A stretch of DNA of 64,000 bases from Catellatospora bangladeshensis. GTDB taxonomy: Bacteria; Actinomycetota; Actinomycetes; Mycobacteriales; Micromonosporaceae. Numbering within the stretch: the first letter of the stretch is position 1; each line of letters begins with the position of its first letter. Shown in pieces: positions 43,190 to 54,148 of this stretch. The notes beneath the pieces were generated by a model. It had not been told where the DNA came from, did not search any database, and saw only the letters and a list, made by a program, of their open reading frames with translations. The translations under genes and the position numbers were made by a program. The stretch covers positions 1 to 64,000 of the forward strand of contig NZ_BONF01000027.1 in assembly GCF_016862575.1 (NCBI RefSeq), read 5' to 3'.

Positions 43190-46100
43190 ATGGACGGCAG
43201 CAGTCAGGGTTTCCTCAGCACCCGCCGAAGTGTGCGGGTGCTGCTTACGGTGGCGCTGCTGGCGTTCGGTGTTGTCGTACCCTCCGCCGCGGCGTCGGTC
43301 GCGGAGCCGTCGCCGGTGTGTGCGCCTGCCGCGCTGACAGAGGCTGCTGCGGTGAAGATGGCGGCCGAGTGTGGTACGTCGGTGGCGGTGGAGGCGTCGC
43401 GCACGGAGTACACGCAGGTCGTTGCCACTGCTTCGGGTGTGATGCGGCTGGAGTCGGCGGCTGTTCCCGTGCGGGCTCGTACCGGGACCGGATCGTGGGC
43501 GCCGATCGATCTGACCCTTTCGGCCAGCGCGCATGGTGATGTGCGTCCTGCGGTGTCGTCGGCTGATGTGCGGTTCTCGGCGGGAGGGCCGAATCCGCTG
43601 GTGACGCTGGTGCGGGCGGGTCACCGGTTCGAGCTTTCCTGGCCTGCGGCGTTGCCTGCCCCGGTGCTCGACGGCGATTCGGCGACATATCAGGAGGTCC
43701 TGCCGGATGTCGACCTTGTGGCGCGGGCGACGAGGACCGGTTTCACGCATGTTCTTGTGATCAAGTCGGCTGCTGCTGCGGACAGTGAAGCGGTGCGGTC
43801 GGTGCGTTTCGAGGTCTCCGGCGATGCCGTGGTTCAGCAGTTCGGCGACGGTTCGCTACGCGCGGTCACCCCGGACGGCCAGCTCATGGCCGACGCGCAC
43901 CTACCGTTGATGTGGGACTCGGGCACCTCGGTGCCTCGCAGCGGCTTGCCGCAGGGACGCGAAGCGTTGACCGGCGATGACGGGCCGGGCCAAGTAGGCG
44001 TGGAGTCGTCGCATGTGGGTGCCGGCGACGGCGCCCAGGTGGCGGCCGTCGGCACGGAGATTACCGCAGCCGGTGACCTGATGCTCGTACCTGACGAGCA
44101 GCTGCTGTCGTCGGCGACGTTTCCGCTCTACGTGGACCCGGCGTGGGACGAGGACCGTAACCGTTGGGCGTACTCGACCGACAACGGCTCGTCGAACTCG
44201 GACTACACCTCGGCCCGGGTCGGCCGCAACCCGGACACCGGAACGCTGTTCCGGTCGTACTTCGAGTTCCCGATGACCGACTCCGGCGGCGTCACGCTCA
44301 AGGGCAAGCAGATCAAGACGGCGCGCGTGCAGATGACGCTGGACCACTCCTGGTCGTGTGGTGACACGTGGACGCACATGTACCTGACGTCGACGATCGA
44401 CAAGACGATGCGGGCGACGTGGTCGAAGATGCCGCTGACCAAGTGGCTTGCCTCGGCCGAGGGGCACGCCAACGAGGATGACGGCTGTGGCGCTCCGGAC
44501 CCGGACATGACCATGAACTTCATGGACACGGCGCCGGGGGGCGTGCTGCTCACGCAGGTCCAGGCGGCCGCGAAGGCCAGCTTGAACACGTTCACGGTGG
44601 CTTTCTGCGCGTGCAACTCTCAGGGCCAGTATGAGAGCAGCCAGGACCGGTGGAAGCGGTTCGACCCGGCTGAGGCGTTCCTGGTGGTGGAGTACAACAC
44701 CGCGCCGACGGCCCCGACGGATCTGCGGTTCGGGACATTCACCTGCCCGGCGGTGGCGGCGCTGGCCGATCCGCCGGAGGTCGGGTCGGTGAGCACGACC
44801 CTGGAGGCGCTGGCCAACGACGCTGACGGCGGCACTGCGGACGTGACGTTCCGCTGGGTGCAGATCCCGCCCGGTACGACCGACCCGGACCTGCTGACCG
44901 GTTATACCGACGTCACCTTCGAGGACAAGACCGTCAACAGCAAGCCTGCCGGCCAGGCTCCGAACGCTTCACGGGTGCAGTCTGCCCTTAATGGCCTGAC
45001 CGAGGGCAAGACCTACGGGTTCAAGGTCAAGTCGCAGGACCCGAACACGGTCGCCACCTACAGCCCGGACAGCCCGTGGTCCCAGTGGTGCGTGTTCGCC
45101 GTCGACGTCAGCATCCCGGACCCTCCCGGCGTGTCGTCGGTCAACTGCCCGGAGGAGCAGCTCACGACGGTAGGCCCGGGGCAGACCTGCAATGTGGTGA
45201 TGACGACGACCGCGACGGATGCGGCCTACTTCGAGTACTGGTTCGAGGGCCAGTCCCGCCGCATGATCCCGGTCGACGCCGACCTGCAGGTCGAGGTGCC
45301 GGTCACCCCGATCCGCTACGGGCTCAACACGTTCAACGTGTTCGTCGTCGACTCGGTCGGTCACCCCTCGGCGTCGGAGACGACGTACTCGTTCTATGTC
45401 GCGGCGCCGTCCAAGCCGGTCGCGCACTGGAACCTCGAGCAGTTCCCGCCGGCCTTCGCCGCGGCCGAGGCCCTGCACGACCAGCAGGGCACGGCGACCG
45501 ACCTTACGTTCAACGGCACCTGGGCCGCCGACACGCGGCTCATCGGCGCCCGCACGGCGACGTTCAACGGCTCCTCCCACAGCGCGAGCACGTCCGGTCC
45601 CGTGGTGTCCACGAGCGGGTCGTTCAGCGTGTCGGCGTGGGTGCGGCTGAGTGCACTACCGACCGACGACATGATCGCCGTCACGCAGGCCGGTGCTGAC
45701 GCCGCCGGGTTCCAGCTCGGGGTGAAGATGCTGGGCACGCCCTTGACGCCGCGGTGGGCGTTCATCATGAAGGACACGCAGGCGCAGTCCAGCGCGACGA
45801 GGACGGCAGGGTCGCCGGTCGCGTTGACGTCGGCGGACCTCGGACAGTGGATTCACATCGCCGGGGTGTATGACACCAACGCCAAGAAGATCCGCCTCTA
45901 CGTCAACGGTGTGCTGACGGGCGGCACCGACCGCACGGCGGCCCCATGGCCGTCAACCGGGAACTTCGCCGTGGGCCGCGGCTTTGCGGGCGGGGTGTCG
46001 AACAAGTGGTGGAACGGGTCGATCGCCGATGTGCGGGCGTGGGACCGTGCCCTGGTCGCTGAGGACTTCACTCCGCAACCGGTCTCCGGCGACGTCGGCC

Positions 46101-46993
46101 TGGTCGACCATGACGTGGCCGCGTCGTGGAGTTTCGACGCGATCAGCCTGTGCCTGCCCACAGTCTGCCCCCGGCTCACCGACGACTCGACCTTCACCCG
46201 GCAGCTGCAGCTCGAACTGGGCACGCTCACCGGACCGGACCAGAGCCAGGCCAACGAGATCTGCCAGGTCGGCGGCCGCAACACGGTGGCGCTGTTCGAC
46301 ACCTGCGACATCGACTACAACGAGCCGGGCAGCTCCGGCCCGGAGTTCGGCACAGTGATCAAGAACCACGGAACCGAGGGCGCACCCGACTGGCGCCACG
46401 CGCCTGTGGTGCGCACGGACACGTCGTTCACAGTCTCGGCCTGGGTACGCCCGCAAGAGGACAGCCTGCTCACCGGCTGCCGGACCGCTCTGGCGCAGGA
46501 CGCGACAGTCGCCGGCGGCCCGGTATCCGGGTTCTACCTGCGAAGCTGCACCAGCCCGCAAACCGGCGGCGGGACCGCCGCTCGCTGGGAGTTCTACATG
46601 CCCGACACGGGCACAGCCACCACGAACGGCGTTTCGGTGACAAGCCTGCTGCCGATCGCCTCGTCGGCCGACGCGACCGTCGGGGCGGAGACCGCCGGCC
46701 GGTGGACGTTCCTGACCGCCGTGTACGACGGCGCGAGCCGTGAGATGCGCCTGTACGTCAACGGCGTCCTGCAGGGCAGCGTCCAGCGCCCGGCCGGCAG
46801 CGCCTGGCACGCGGCCGGGGCGCTGACCATCGGACGCGCGCGCTGGTCCGACACCCCGAACCCGGCCGGTTTCAACACCGACTTCTACCTCGGTGCCGTC
46901 GACCAGGTCAGCGTCTACGCCGGTGTACTCGACCAGACCGCGATCGACCAGGCCTACACCACCGAAGGCCTGGACGGCGCCACACCCGAATGA
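43190..46993 (+). CDS. large secreted DNRLRE/LamG-repeat protein
   Basis: 1267 residues; ATG 43190 has GAGGAG six bases upstream. A Sec signal peptide (RRSVRVLLTVALLAFGVVVPSAAAS) starts it. A beta-rich DNRLRE-like domain spans about residues 300-500 (DEDRNRWAYSTDNGSSNSDYTSARVGRNPDTGTLFRSYFEF), fibronectin-like linkers follow, and two LamG/concanavalin-like domains are around 770-930 and 1060-1250 (FNGSSHSASTSG, SVSAWVRL; KIRLYVNGVL, REMRLYVNGVL). It lies 153 bp before the RHS toxin, a pairing seen in actinomycetes. It may be the surface adhesion partner of the toxin. Confidence 0.88.
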   Translation: MDGSSQGFLSTRRSVRVLLTVALLAFGVVVPSAAASVAEPSPVCAPAALTEAAAVKMAAECGTSVAVEASRTEYTQVVATASGVMRLESAAVPVRARTGTGSWAPIDLTLSASAHGDVRPAVSSADVRFSAGGPNPLVTLVRAGHRFELSWPAALPAPVLDGDSATYQEVLPDVDLVARATRTGFTHVLVIKSAAAADSEAVRSVRFEVSGDAVVQQFGDGSLRAVTPDGQLMADAHLPLMWDSGTSVPRSGLPQGREALTGDDGPGQVGVESSHVGAGDGAQVAAVGTEITAAGDLMLVPDEQLLSSATFPLYVDPAWDEDRNRWAYSTDNGSSNSDYTSARVGRNPDTGTLFRSYFEFPMTDSGGVTLKGKQIKTARVQMTLDHSWSCGDTWTHMYLTSTIDKTMRATWSKMPLTKWLASAEGHANEDDGCGAPDPDMTMNFMDTAPGGVLLTQVQAAAKASLNTFTVAFCACNSQGQYESSQDRWKRFDPAEAFLVVEYNTAPTAPTDLRFGTFTCPAVAALADPPEVGSVSTTLEALANDADGGTADVTFRWVQIPPGTTDPDLLTGYTDVTFEDKTVNSKPAGQAPNASRVQSALNGLTEGKTYGFKVKSQDPNTVATYSPDSPWSQWCVFAVDVSIPDPPGVSSVNCPEEQLTTVGPGQTCNVVMTTTATDAAYFEYWFEGQSRRMIPVDADLQVEVPVTPIRYGLNTFNVFVVDSVGHPSASETTYSFYVAAPSKPVAHWNLEQFPPAFAAAEALHDQQGTATDLTFNGTWAADTRLIGARTATFNGSSHSASTSGPVVSTSGSFSVSAWVRLSALPTDDMIAVTQAGADAAGFQLGVKMLGTPLTPRWAFIMKDTQAQSSATRTAGSPVALTSADLGQWIHIAGVYDTNAKKIRLYVNGVLTGGTDRTAAPWPSTGNFAVGRGFAGGVSNKWWNGSIADVRAWDRALVAEDFTPQPVSGDVGLVDHDVAASWSFDAISLCLPTVCPRLTDDSTFTRQLQLELGTLTGPDQSQANEICQVGGRNTVALFDTCDIDYNEPGSSGPEFGTVIKNHGTEGAPDWRHAPVVRTDTSFTVSAWVRPQEDSLLTGCRTALAQDATVAGGPVSGFYLRSCTSPQTGGGTAARWEFYMPDTGTATTNGVSVTSLLPIASSADATVGAETAGRWTFLTAVYDGASREMRLYVNGVLQGSVQRPAGSAWHAAGALTIGRARWSDTPNPAGFNTDFYLGAVDQVSVYAGVLDQTAIDQAYTTEGLDGATPE

Positions 46994-47146
46994 CCTGCAG
47001 GCGGGGACGGCCGCACGTCAGCCACCCTGCCACCCCAGCCGGCACACCGATGAAACGACTGTGGCGGACGCAGCCTCACCGCGCACTCCGCTGACCTGCA
47101 TGACGACCTTGCATGAAGACGTATGACTGATGTCCTGGAGGCAGCA

Positions 47147-50100
47147 GTGACCTGGGAGCACACGGGCAGCCCACAACGCCGACGCACCCGACGCGCCATG
47201 ACCGTTCGGGCCACCCGAGCCATCGCGCCCACGCTGGCACTGGTGATGTTCACTGGCGTGCTGGCCCCCGTGCGAGGGGAGGCCGCCGCGCCGGTCAGCG
47301 AGCGGTTGCGCACGCAAACCGAGCCCGTAGCTCCCGGTAGCGAGGGCAAGGTGCTGCGGGCACCCGCGCCGAAGTCCACGAAACGGGCACCGGTCGCCGC
47401 TGCCGCACCGGCCTGGCCAGCCCCGGGAACGGTCAGGGTGAGCCTGCCCACCGGTGCGGCACCGGCCGCTGGCGAGAAGGGTGCCAGGGCAGGTTCGCTG
47501 CCGGTCACTGTGGAACGCGCCGGAGCCGATAGCACAGGCCTGTCACAGGTCGACGTGCAGGTACTCGACCGGCGTGGCTTGCCCGAGGCGTGGCGTGACG
47601 GTGTCGTCGTCCGGCTCAACCGCGCCGACGGCGCCGGCGGCGCTGCCGCGGCGAAGGTGTCGGTCGACTACAGCAGCTTCCGTCATGCCGTCGGCGGTGA
47701 CTGGGCCTCGCGGCTGCGGCTGTGGCAGGTGCCCGAATGCAGCCTGACGACCCCGGACGCCCCAGGCTGCCAGGCCACGCAGCTGCCGTCGGTCAACGAT
47801 CAAGCTGTCGGCACGGTGTCCGCGCAGGTTCGACTGGCATCCCGGACGTCGTTGTCGCCGCAGGCCAGGGGACAGCTCGTGGACGACGTGCCGTCCGCGG
47901 CCTCCGGCGGCACGATCGTCGCGTTGTCTGCCGGGTCATCGGGCACGGGCGGTGACTTCGGCGCCAGCAGCCTGTCGCCGTCGGCCACCTGGCAGGCGGG
48001 CGGCTCGGCCGGTGACTTCTCCTGGTCGTACCCGCTGCGCGTCCCGCCGGGCGCCGGTGGGCCGCAGCCCAGCATCTCGCTGGCGTACTCGTCCTCGGCG
48101 GTCGACGGCCGGTCGGAGGCCACCAACAACCAGCCATCCTGGATCGGCGAAGGCTTCGAATACTCCGCCGGGTACATCGAGCGCCGCTACATCCCGTGTT
48201 CGGAGGACATGGCCGGCAGCCCCAACAACACGACCAAGACCGGTGATCTGTGCTGGCGGTCGGACAACGCCACGCTCAGCCTCAACGGCAAGGGCGGCGA
48301 GCTGCTCCAGGCCGGCAGCGTGTGGCGGGTCAAGAACGACGACGGGTCGAAGATCGAGCGGCTGACCGGCGCCTCCAACGATGACAACAACGGCGAGCAC
48401 TGGAAGGTCACCACCACCGACGGCACGCAGTACTACTTCGGCCTCAACACGCTGCCCGGCCAGCCGGCCGCGACGAACTCGGCGTGGGCCGTGCCGGTGT
48501 ACGGCAACCACGGCGGCGCCAACCCCGACCCGTGCCACGCGACCACGTTCGCCAGCTCCTCCTGCGCGCAGGTGTGGCGGTGGAACCTCGACTACGTGAT
48601 CGACACCCGCGGCAACACCGTCTCCTACTGGTACGACAAGGAGCAGAACCAGTACGCCGCACGCAACACCGACACGAACGAGACCCTCTACACCCGCGGT
48701 GGTGTGCTGCGCCGCATCGACTACGGCACCTACAACCGCACCGTGGCCGACCATGAGGTCCAGGTCAACGAGATCTCCACGACTGCGACCGCGCAGGTCC
48801 TGTTCGACGTCGATTTTCGCTGTCTGACCTCGTGCGGCACGGAGGACACACCGACGAAGGCGAACTGGCCCGACACCCCGTGGGACCAGAACTGCAAGCT
48901 GACGGCCACCACATGCCCCGGCCTGTACACCCCGACGTTCTGGTCCACCAAGCGGCTGACCAAGGTCACGACCCGCATCTGGGACACCACCAAGACCACC
49001 CCGGCCTGGCAGAACGTCGAGTCGTGGTCATTCGGGCACAGCTTCCCCGACACCGGTGACGGCTCCACCCACCGCGGCATGTGGCTGGCGTCGATAACCC
49101 ACGAAGGCCTGGTCGGTACGACGGTGTCGATGCCGGCAATCGAGTTCGAGCCGGTGTCGATGCCCAACCGCGTCCTGACCCCGAACCTGACGACCAACAA
49201 CTGGCAACGCATGTCCCTGATCACCTCCGAGACCGGCGCCCGGATCCACATCTACTACTCGGAACCGGAGTGCACTTCCGGCAACCTGCCGGCGGACGAG
49301 CACACCAATACGAAGATGTGCTACCCGGTGCTGTCGGCGGACCCGGTCAACGAGGCCCTGACGGTCAGGCAGTGGTGGCACAAGTACGTGGTGCGGCAGG
49401 TGTCGGAAGAAGACATCAACATGACCGGCGCCCCAGCCTCGCGGGATACGTTCTACTACTATTCTGACGGCCCGGCATGGCACTACGCCGACGACGACGG
49501 GTTCACCAAGCCCAAGTACAAGACCTGGTCGCAGTACCGTGGCTTCGGCACCGTCAAAGTCCGCTCCGGCGACACCGTCGGCCAGCAGACCCTCATGGTC
49601 ACCAAGTACATGCTCGGCATGCACGACGACCGGCTCAGCCCGTCCGGCGGCAAGCGCGTCAAAACCGTGCCGGCGTCGATCGGCAGCGAGACCGTCTACG
49701 ACGAGGACGCCTTCGCCGGCTCCGTCCGCGAGCAGGTCACCTACCTCGGCGACGAGACCAAGCCGATCTCCAAGACCGTGTCGGTGCCGTGGCAGTCGCC
49801 GGCGACCACCAGCCGCACCATCAACGGCGACACCGCCACTGCACGATTCGTGGCCACCAAGGTGGGCTATACCGCGACCGCGCTCGGTCTCAACCGTGAA
49901 CGCGGCTGGCGGATCTCCCGCACCGAGACCAAGTTCGACGACCAGTACGGTACGACCGACTGGGTCCAGGACGACGGCCTGTGGTCACCCACCGGCGACC
50001 CCGCCGCCGAAGGCGACGAGCAGTGCACCACCAACACCTACGCCCGTAACACGACCAAGAATATCCACGTGGTTCGGCAGGTCACTGTCACCGCCCTCGA

Positions 50101-53100
50101 ATGCGGCCAACCGGTCCAGAGCGTCGAAGACATCATCACCGACACCCGCAACAGCTACGACAACGGCACACTCACCGCCGACCCCAAGTACGGGCTCGTG
50201 ACCAAGACCGAGCAGCTGAAGAACTGGACGTCGCAGAACGGCACCGAGTGGGACACCACCGAGCAGGTCGCCTATGACAGCACTGGCCGGGCCGTGGCCA
50301 AGACTGACATCAAAGGCAACACCGCCACCACGGCCTACACGCCCACCGTCGGTGGGCCGGTGACCCAGATCCAGGAGTACAGCCCCGCGCCGTACAGCTG
50401 GAAGACCACGAAGAAGATCGCCCCGTACTGGGGGACGGTCGCCAAGCAGACCGACCCCAACGGCCGCATCACCGACGTCACCTACGACGCGATGGGCCGC
50501 GTCACCGAAGTGTGGGAGCCCGGCTGGTCCAAGACGAGCAACCCGACCAAGCCGACCGCCCGCTACACCTACACCTTCTCACCGACCAAGACCTCCTACC
50601 CGTCGATCAAGACCGAGAAGCTCAACGCTAAGGCCAACTACATAACCACCTACCAGCTGCTGGACGCGCTGCTGCGCCCGCGCCAGACGCAGGCCCCGGC
50701 TGTCGGCGGCGGGTGGGTGCTCACCGACACGTTCTACGACCCGCTCGGCCGAGCAGTCACCGCATACGGCGCATACAAGGCCAACGAGAACAGCTCGAGC
50801 CTCGTGCCCGGCCAGCTGTGGTCGCAGCCGGAGTGGTCCATCCGGGCGGTGACCAAGACGACCTACGACACCGCATCCCGGGCTGTGGCCAGCGAGTTCT
50901 ACACCACCGACGGCATCTCGACCCTGACGTTCAAGTGGCGCACGACCACCGCCTACGCCGGCGATGCCACCCTGGTCACACCGCCGGCCGGGGCGATCCC
51001 GACCACGACCGTCACCGACATCAAGGGCCGCACCGTCGAGCTCATCCAGCACAACACCGGCGCCGGAGTGATGGGCGGCGGCCTGAGCACCCGCTACTAC
51101 TTCAACGGCAAAGGCCAGCAGGTCAAGATCAAAGATCCGCTGCTCAACGAGTGGATCTACGAGTACGACGTCCGCGGCCGGCAGAAACGCAGCGTCGATC
51201 CGGACAAGGGCGAGGTTCTCAGCGAGTACAACGACGACAACGAACTCGTCAAGACCACCGACGACGAAGACCGGGTCCTGGTCTACGAATACGACGCCCT
51301 GGGCCGTAAGACGGCCGTCTACGACGACGCGATCGCACCGGCCAACAAGCGGGCCAGCTGGGCCTACGACGCAATGTGGACCGGGCTGACCGTCCGCGGA
51401 CGGCTGGCCTCCAGCACCCGCTACGACGACGACGGCAACGCCTACACCATCAAGATCGGCGGCTACAGCCAGCGCTACGCGCCCAGCGACATCACCTACA
51501 GCATCCCCACAGCGCTGACCGGTCTCGCCGACGACTACACCTACACCTTCGGCTACAACGCCGCCGACGGTTCCCCGACCAACTTCAAATACCCGCAGGC
51601 TGGCAACCTGGCCCAAGAGCAGGTCACCACCGGATACGACGCTACCACCGGCCTGCCCAACGGCCTCACCACCCTGATGACCGGCGTCACCTCCTACATC
51701 ACCGCCCAGACCTACACCGCATTCGGGGAACCGTCACTCACTGTCCGCAAGACCGGAACCTCGACCTTCGTCGACTCCGAGAACATCTACGACGCCAACA
51801 CCCGCCGACTCACCAGAACGAAGATCAAACCCGAGACCGCAGCCGGCACCGTATCCGACATCACCTACAAGCAGGACCACGCCGGCAACTACGAATGGAT
51901 CGCAGACACCCCACAGGTCGGCACCAGCGAGGTGCAGTGCTTCAAATACGACCTGCTCCGCAGGCTCGAACACGCCTGGACACCCCAGGCGACCGGCGAC
52001 TGTGCTGACGGCGCGGACAACGACACCCTCGCCGGCCCGGCCCCGTACCGGCAGAGCTGGACCTTCGACAACGTCGGCAACCGCCAAACCCAGCACGACC
52101 ACACCTCCGACACCACCCGCACCTACACCTTCCCCACCCAGGGCCCCGGCGTCGTGCGGCCCCACGCAGTCACTGAGGTCGAAACCGAGCAGCCAGGCCT
52201 GACCGTCACCCGCGGCTACAGCTACGACGACACCGGCAACACCACCGGACGGCCCGGCCCGTCCGACAACGGCCAGGTCCTCGAATGGAACGCCGAAGGC
52301 AAACTCGACAAGGTCACCGACGGCACCGCCGTCACCACCAACCTGTATGACGCTGACGGCGTCCGCCTGGTCCGCAAGGACAACACCACCACCACGCTCT
52401 ACCTGCCCGGCCAGGAGGTGCGCCGCAACAACAGCACCGGTGTCGTTGCCACTACCCGCTACTACAGCTTCGCTGGCGCCGTCTGCGCCCAGCGGACCTC
52501 GTCGGTAGCCCTGACCTGGTTGTTCGTCGACCGCCACGGCACCCAGCAGACCGCCGTCGACGCCTCCACACAACAGGTCACCACCCGCCGTCAGACCCCC
52601 TACGGAGAGAACCGCACCGGGGCGCCCGTGGCACCGTGGGTGAACGAGAAAGGTTTCGTCGGCGGTGACATCGACCCCACCGGCCTGACCCACATCGGCG
52701 CACGCGAGTATGACAACGAACTCGGCCGGTTCATCAGCGTCGACCCCGTACTCGTCGCCGACGACCCAGCCCAGTACAACGCCTACCAGTACGGCGCCAA
52801 CAACCCGATCACCTACGCCGACCCCACCGGCATGGCCATGACCGCCCACGAAGGCGGCGGCGGCAGCGGCTGGGTCACCCCACCCACCGGCAGCATCAGC
52901 TGCCTACCCAACTGCACCACCAAACCGAAATTCAAAGTCCACGTCTGCTACGAGCCCTGCGGCGTACCGAAAAACCCGATCGGGGCCTTCTTCAAAGGCC
53001 TCGCGGACTGGAGCTACGAAAACACCGTCGGTGCCGTCGAAGGAGCCCGAGCCTGGGGTGAGAATTACCTCACCCAACAAGGCAACGACATCAAAGCCTG

Positions 53101-54148
53101 GCAAGCTGGCGATATCGGCCTCCTCGAATTGGCCAAACGTCGAGCAGTCGCGGCATGCCACGCCCCCGGACTGTTCTGCAGCCTCGGCGACACCGCAGCC
53201 GGCCTCGCCAGCGGCGTCGAATCGGTCTTCACCGCCGAAAGCCCCGAGGACGCAATTTACAACGGCACCAAGAGCGCACTCGACATCGGATCCATCTTGT
53301 TCGGTGTGCGTGCCGCCACCAAGCCCGCAAAGGTGCCGACAGCCTGTAATCTCCCCAACAGTTTCGTATCCGGGACTTTGGTGCTGCTCGGCAACGGAGG
53401 CGCTAAGCCGATTGAGAAAATTAAGCCGGGCGAGACGGTCCTGGCTGCCAATGACGCGACTGGCGAAACAAGCCCCAGACAGGTGCTTGCAACGGTTGAG
53501 GGGCAGGGACATAAGACCCTAATCGAGGTCGAAATTGATGTCGACGGCCCGACCGGAGTGCAGTCGTCTACCGTGATAGCAACGGACAATCATCCGTTCT
53601 GGGTAAGCGGTATTGGCTGGCTGCTCGCTCGTGACCTCCGCAAGGGCGATAGGCTCGTAATGCCGACAGGGCAGACTGTAGCGCTTGCCTCGGTCAATAC
53701 CTTTGAACAACACACAACGGTCTACAACCTGACTGTTTCAACCGATCACACGTACTATGTGTTGGCGAATCAAACGCCGGTCTTAGTGCACAACGACGGT
53801 GGAAATAGATTTCCGCGTCCGCCGCTGCCGACTATCGAACGGACGTGGGATAATTACGGCACCTTTCTCGACGACGTCGTCCGCTACTACGGCTTCAACC
53901 TCCGAGGGGCGACGGTAGAGTGGAATCCCAACCTTAGAACTGGACAAGCGGGACAGACGCCACCCCATCTGGGTGGAAGGGTGATGTGGATAAACCCGGC
54001 CGGGTGGCATGATTCGCACGATCTGGCAAATACCATCGCGCATGAGTTGAAGCACTCGCGCGACCTCAGAGCTGGTAGGCCATCGCCCGAGCCTCCGGCT
54101 TACGCATCAGGCGACGCAATGGAGGCGCATGTTCGTGGCTGCATATGA
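47147..54148 (+). CDS. RHS/YD-repeat polymorphic toxin with HINT and zincin-like tip
   Basis: 2333 residues; GTG 47147 has GGAGG five bases upstream. The signal region (TRRAMTVRATRAIAPTLALVMF) suggests secretion. A large YD/RHS body follows and ends in the RHS core (YDNELGRFISVDPV...NAYQYGANNPITYADPTG, residues about 1850-1895). A HINT autoprotease runs from about NSFVSGTLVLLG (Ser2072) to VLVHN (Asn2216). The C-terminal 117 residues are a distinct toxin-like module with HELKH (His2299-His2303) and Glu2326 in AMEAHVRG, a zinc metallopeptidase signature. HINT cleavage would release this tip. The immunity candidate overlaps the 3' end. Confidence 0.92.
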   Translation: MTWEHTGSPQRRRTRRAMTVRATRAIAPTLALVMFTGVLAPVRGEAAAPVSERLRTQTEPVAPGSEGKVLRAPAPKSTKRAPVAAAAPAWPAPGTVRVSLPTGAAPAAGEKGARAGSLPVTVERAGADSTGLSQVDVQVLDRRGLPEAWRDGVVVRLNRADGAGGAAAAKVSVDYSSFRHAVGGDWASRLRLWQVPECSLTTPDAPGCQATQLPSVNDQAVGTVSAQVRLASRTSLSPQARGQLVDDVPSAASGGTIVALSAGSSGTGGDFGASSLSPSATWQAGGSAGDFSWSYPLRVPPGAGGPQPSISLAYSSSAVDGRSEATNNQPSWIGEGFEYSAGYIERRYIPCSEDMAGSPNNTTKTGDLCWRSDNATLSLNGKGGELLQAGSVWRVKNDDGSKIERLTGASNDDNNGEHWKVTTTDGTQYYFGLNTLPGQPAATNSAWAVPVYGNHGGANPDPCHATTFASSSCAQVWRWNLDYVIDTRGNTVSYWYDKEQNQYAARNTDTNETLYTRGGVLRRIDYGTYNRTVADHEVQVNEISTTATAQVLFDVDFRCLTSCGTEDTPTKANWPDTPWDQNCKLTATTCPGLYTPTFWSTKRLTKVTTRIWDTTKTTPAWQNVESWSFGHSFPDTGDGSTHRGMWLASITHEGLVGTTVSMPAIEFEPVSMPNRVLTPNLTTNNWQRMSLITSETGARIHIYYSEPECTSGNLPADEHTNTKMCYPVLSADPVNEALTVRQWWHKYVVRQVSEEDINMTGAPASRDTFYYYSDGPAWHYADDDGFTKPKYKTWSQYRGFGTVKVRSGDTVGQQTLMVTKYMLGMHDDRLSPSGGKRVKTVPASIGSETVYDEDAFAGSVREQVTYLGDETKPISKTVSVPWQSPATTSRTINGDTATARFVATKVGYTATALGLNRERGWRISRTETKFDDQYGTTDWVQDDGLWSPTGDPAAEGDEQCTTNTYARNTTKNIHVVRQVTVTALECGQPVQSVEDIITDTRNSYDNGTLTADPKYGLVTKTEQLKNWTSQNGTEWDTTEQVAYDSTGRAVAKTDIKGNTATTAYTPTVGGPVTQIQEYSPAPYSWKTTKKIAPYWGTVAKQTDPNGRITDVTYDAMGRVTEVWEPGWSKTSNPTKPTARYTYTFSPTKTSYPSIKTEKLNAKANYITTYQLLDALLRPRQTQAPAVGGGWVLTDTFYDPLGRAVTAYGAYKANENSSSLVPGQLWSQPEWSIRAVTKTTYDTASRAVASEFYTTDGISTLTFKWRTTTAYAGDATLVTPPAGAIPTTTVTDIKGRTVELIQHNTGAGVMGGGLSTRYYFNGKGQQVKIKDPLLNEWIYEYDVRGRQKRSVDPDKGEVLSEYNDDNELVKTTDDEDRVLVYEYDALGRKTAVYDDAIAPANKRASWAYDAMWTGLTVRGRLASSTRYDDDGNAYTIKIGGYSQRYAPSDITYSIPTALTGLADDYTYTFGYNAADGSPTNFKYPQAGNLAQEQVTTGYDATTGLPNGLTTLMTGVTSYITAQTYTAFGEPSLTVRKTGTSTFVDSENIYDANTRRLTRTKIKPETAAGTVSDITYKQDHAGNYEWIADTPQVGTSEVQCFKYDLLRRLEHAWTPQATGDCADGADNDTLAGPAPYRQSWTFDNVGNRQTQHDHTSDTTRTYTFPTQGPGVVRPHAVTEVETEQPGLTVTRGYSYDDTGNTTGRPGPSDNGQVLEWNAEGKLDKVTDGTAVTTNLYDADGVRLVRKDNTTTTLYLPGQEVRRNNSTGVVATTRYYSFAGAVCAQRTSSVALTWLFVDRHGTQQTAVDASTQQVTTRRQTPYGENRTGAPVAPWVNEKGFVGGDIDPTGLTHIGAREYDNELGRFISVDPVLVADDPAQYNAYQYGANNPITYADPTGMAMTAHEGGGGSGWVTPPTGSISCLPNCTTKPKFKVHVCYEPCGVPKNPIGAFFKGLADWSYENTVGAVEGARAWGENYLTQQGNDIKAWQAGDIGLLELAKRRAVAACHAPGLFCSLGDTAAGLASGVESVFTAESPEDAIYNGTKSALDIGSILFGVRAATKPAKVPTACNLPNSFVSGTLVLLGNGGAKPIEKIKPGETVLAANDATGETSPRQVLATVEGQGHKTLIEVEIDVDGPTGVQSSTVIATDNHPFWVSGIGWLLARDLRKGDRLVMPTGQTVALASVNTFEQHTTVYNLTVSTDHTYYVLANQTPVLVHNDGGNRFPRPPLPTIERTWDNYGTFLDDVVRYYGFNLRGATVEWNPNLRTGQAGQTPPHLGGRVMWINPAGWHDSHDLANTIAHELKHSRDLRAGRPSPEPPAYASGDAMEAHVRGCI

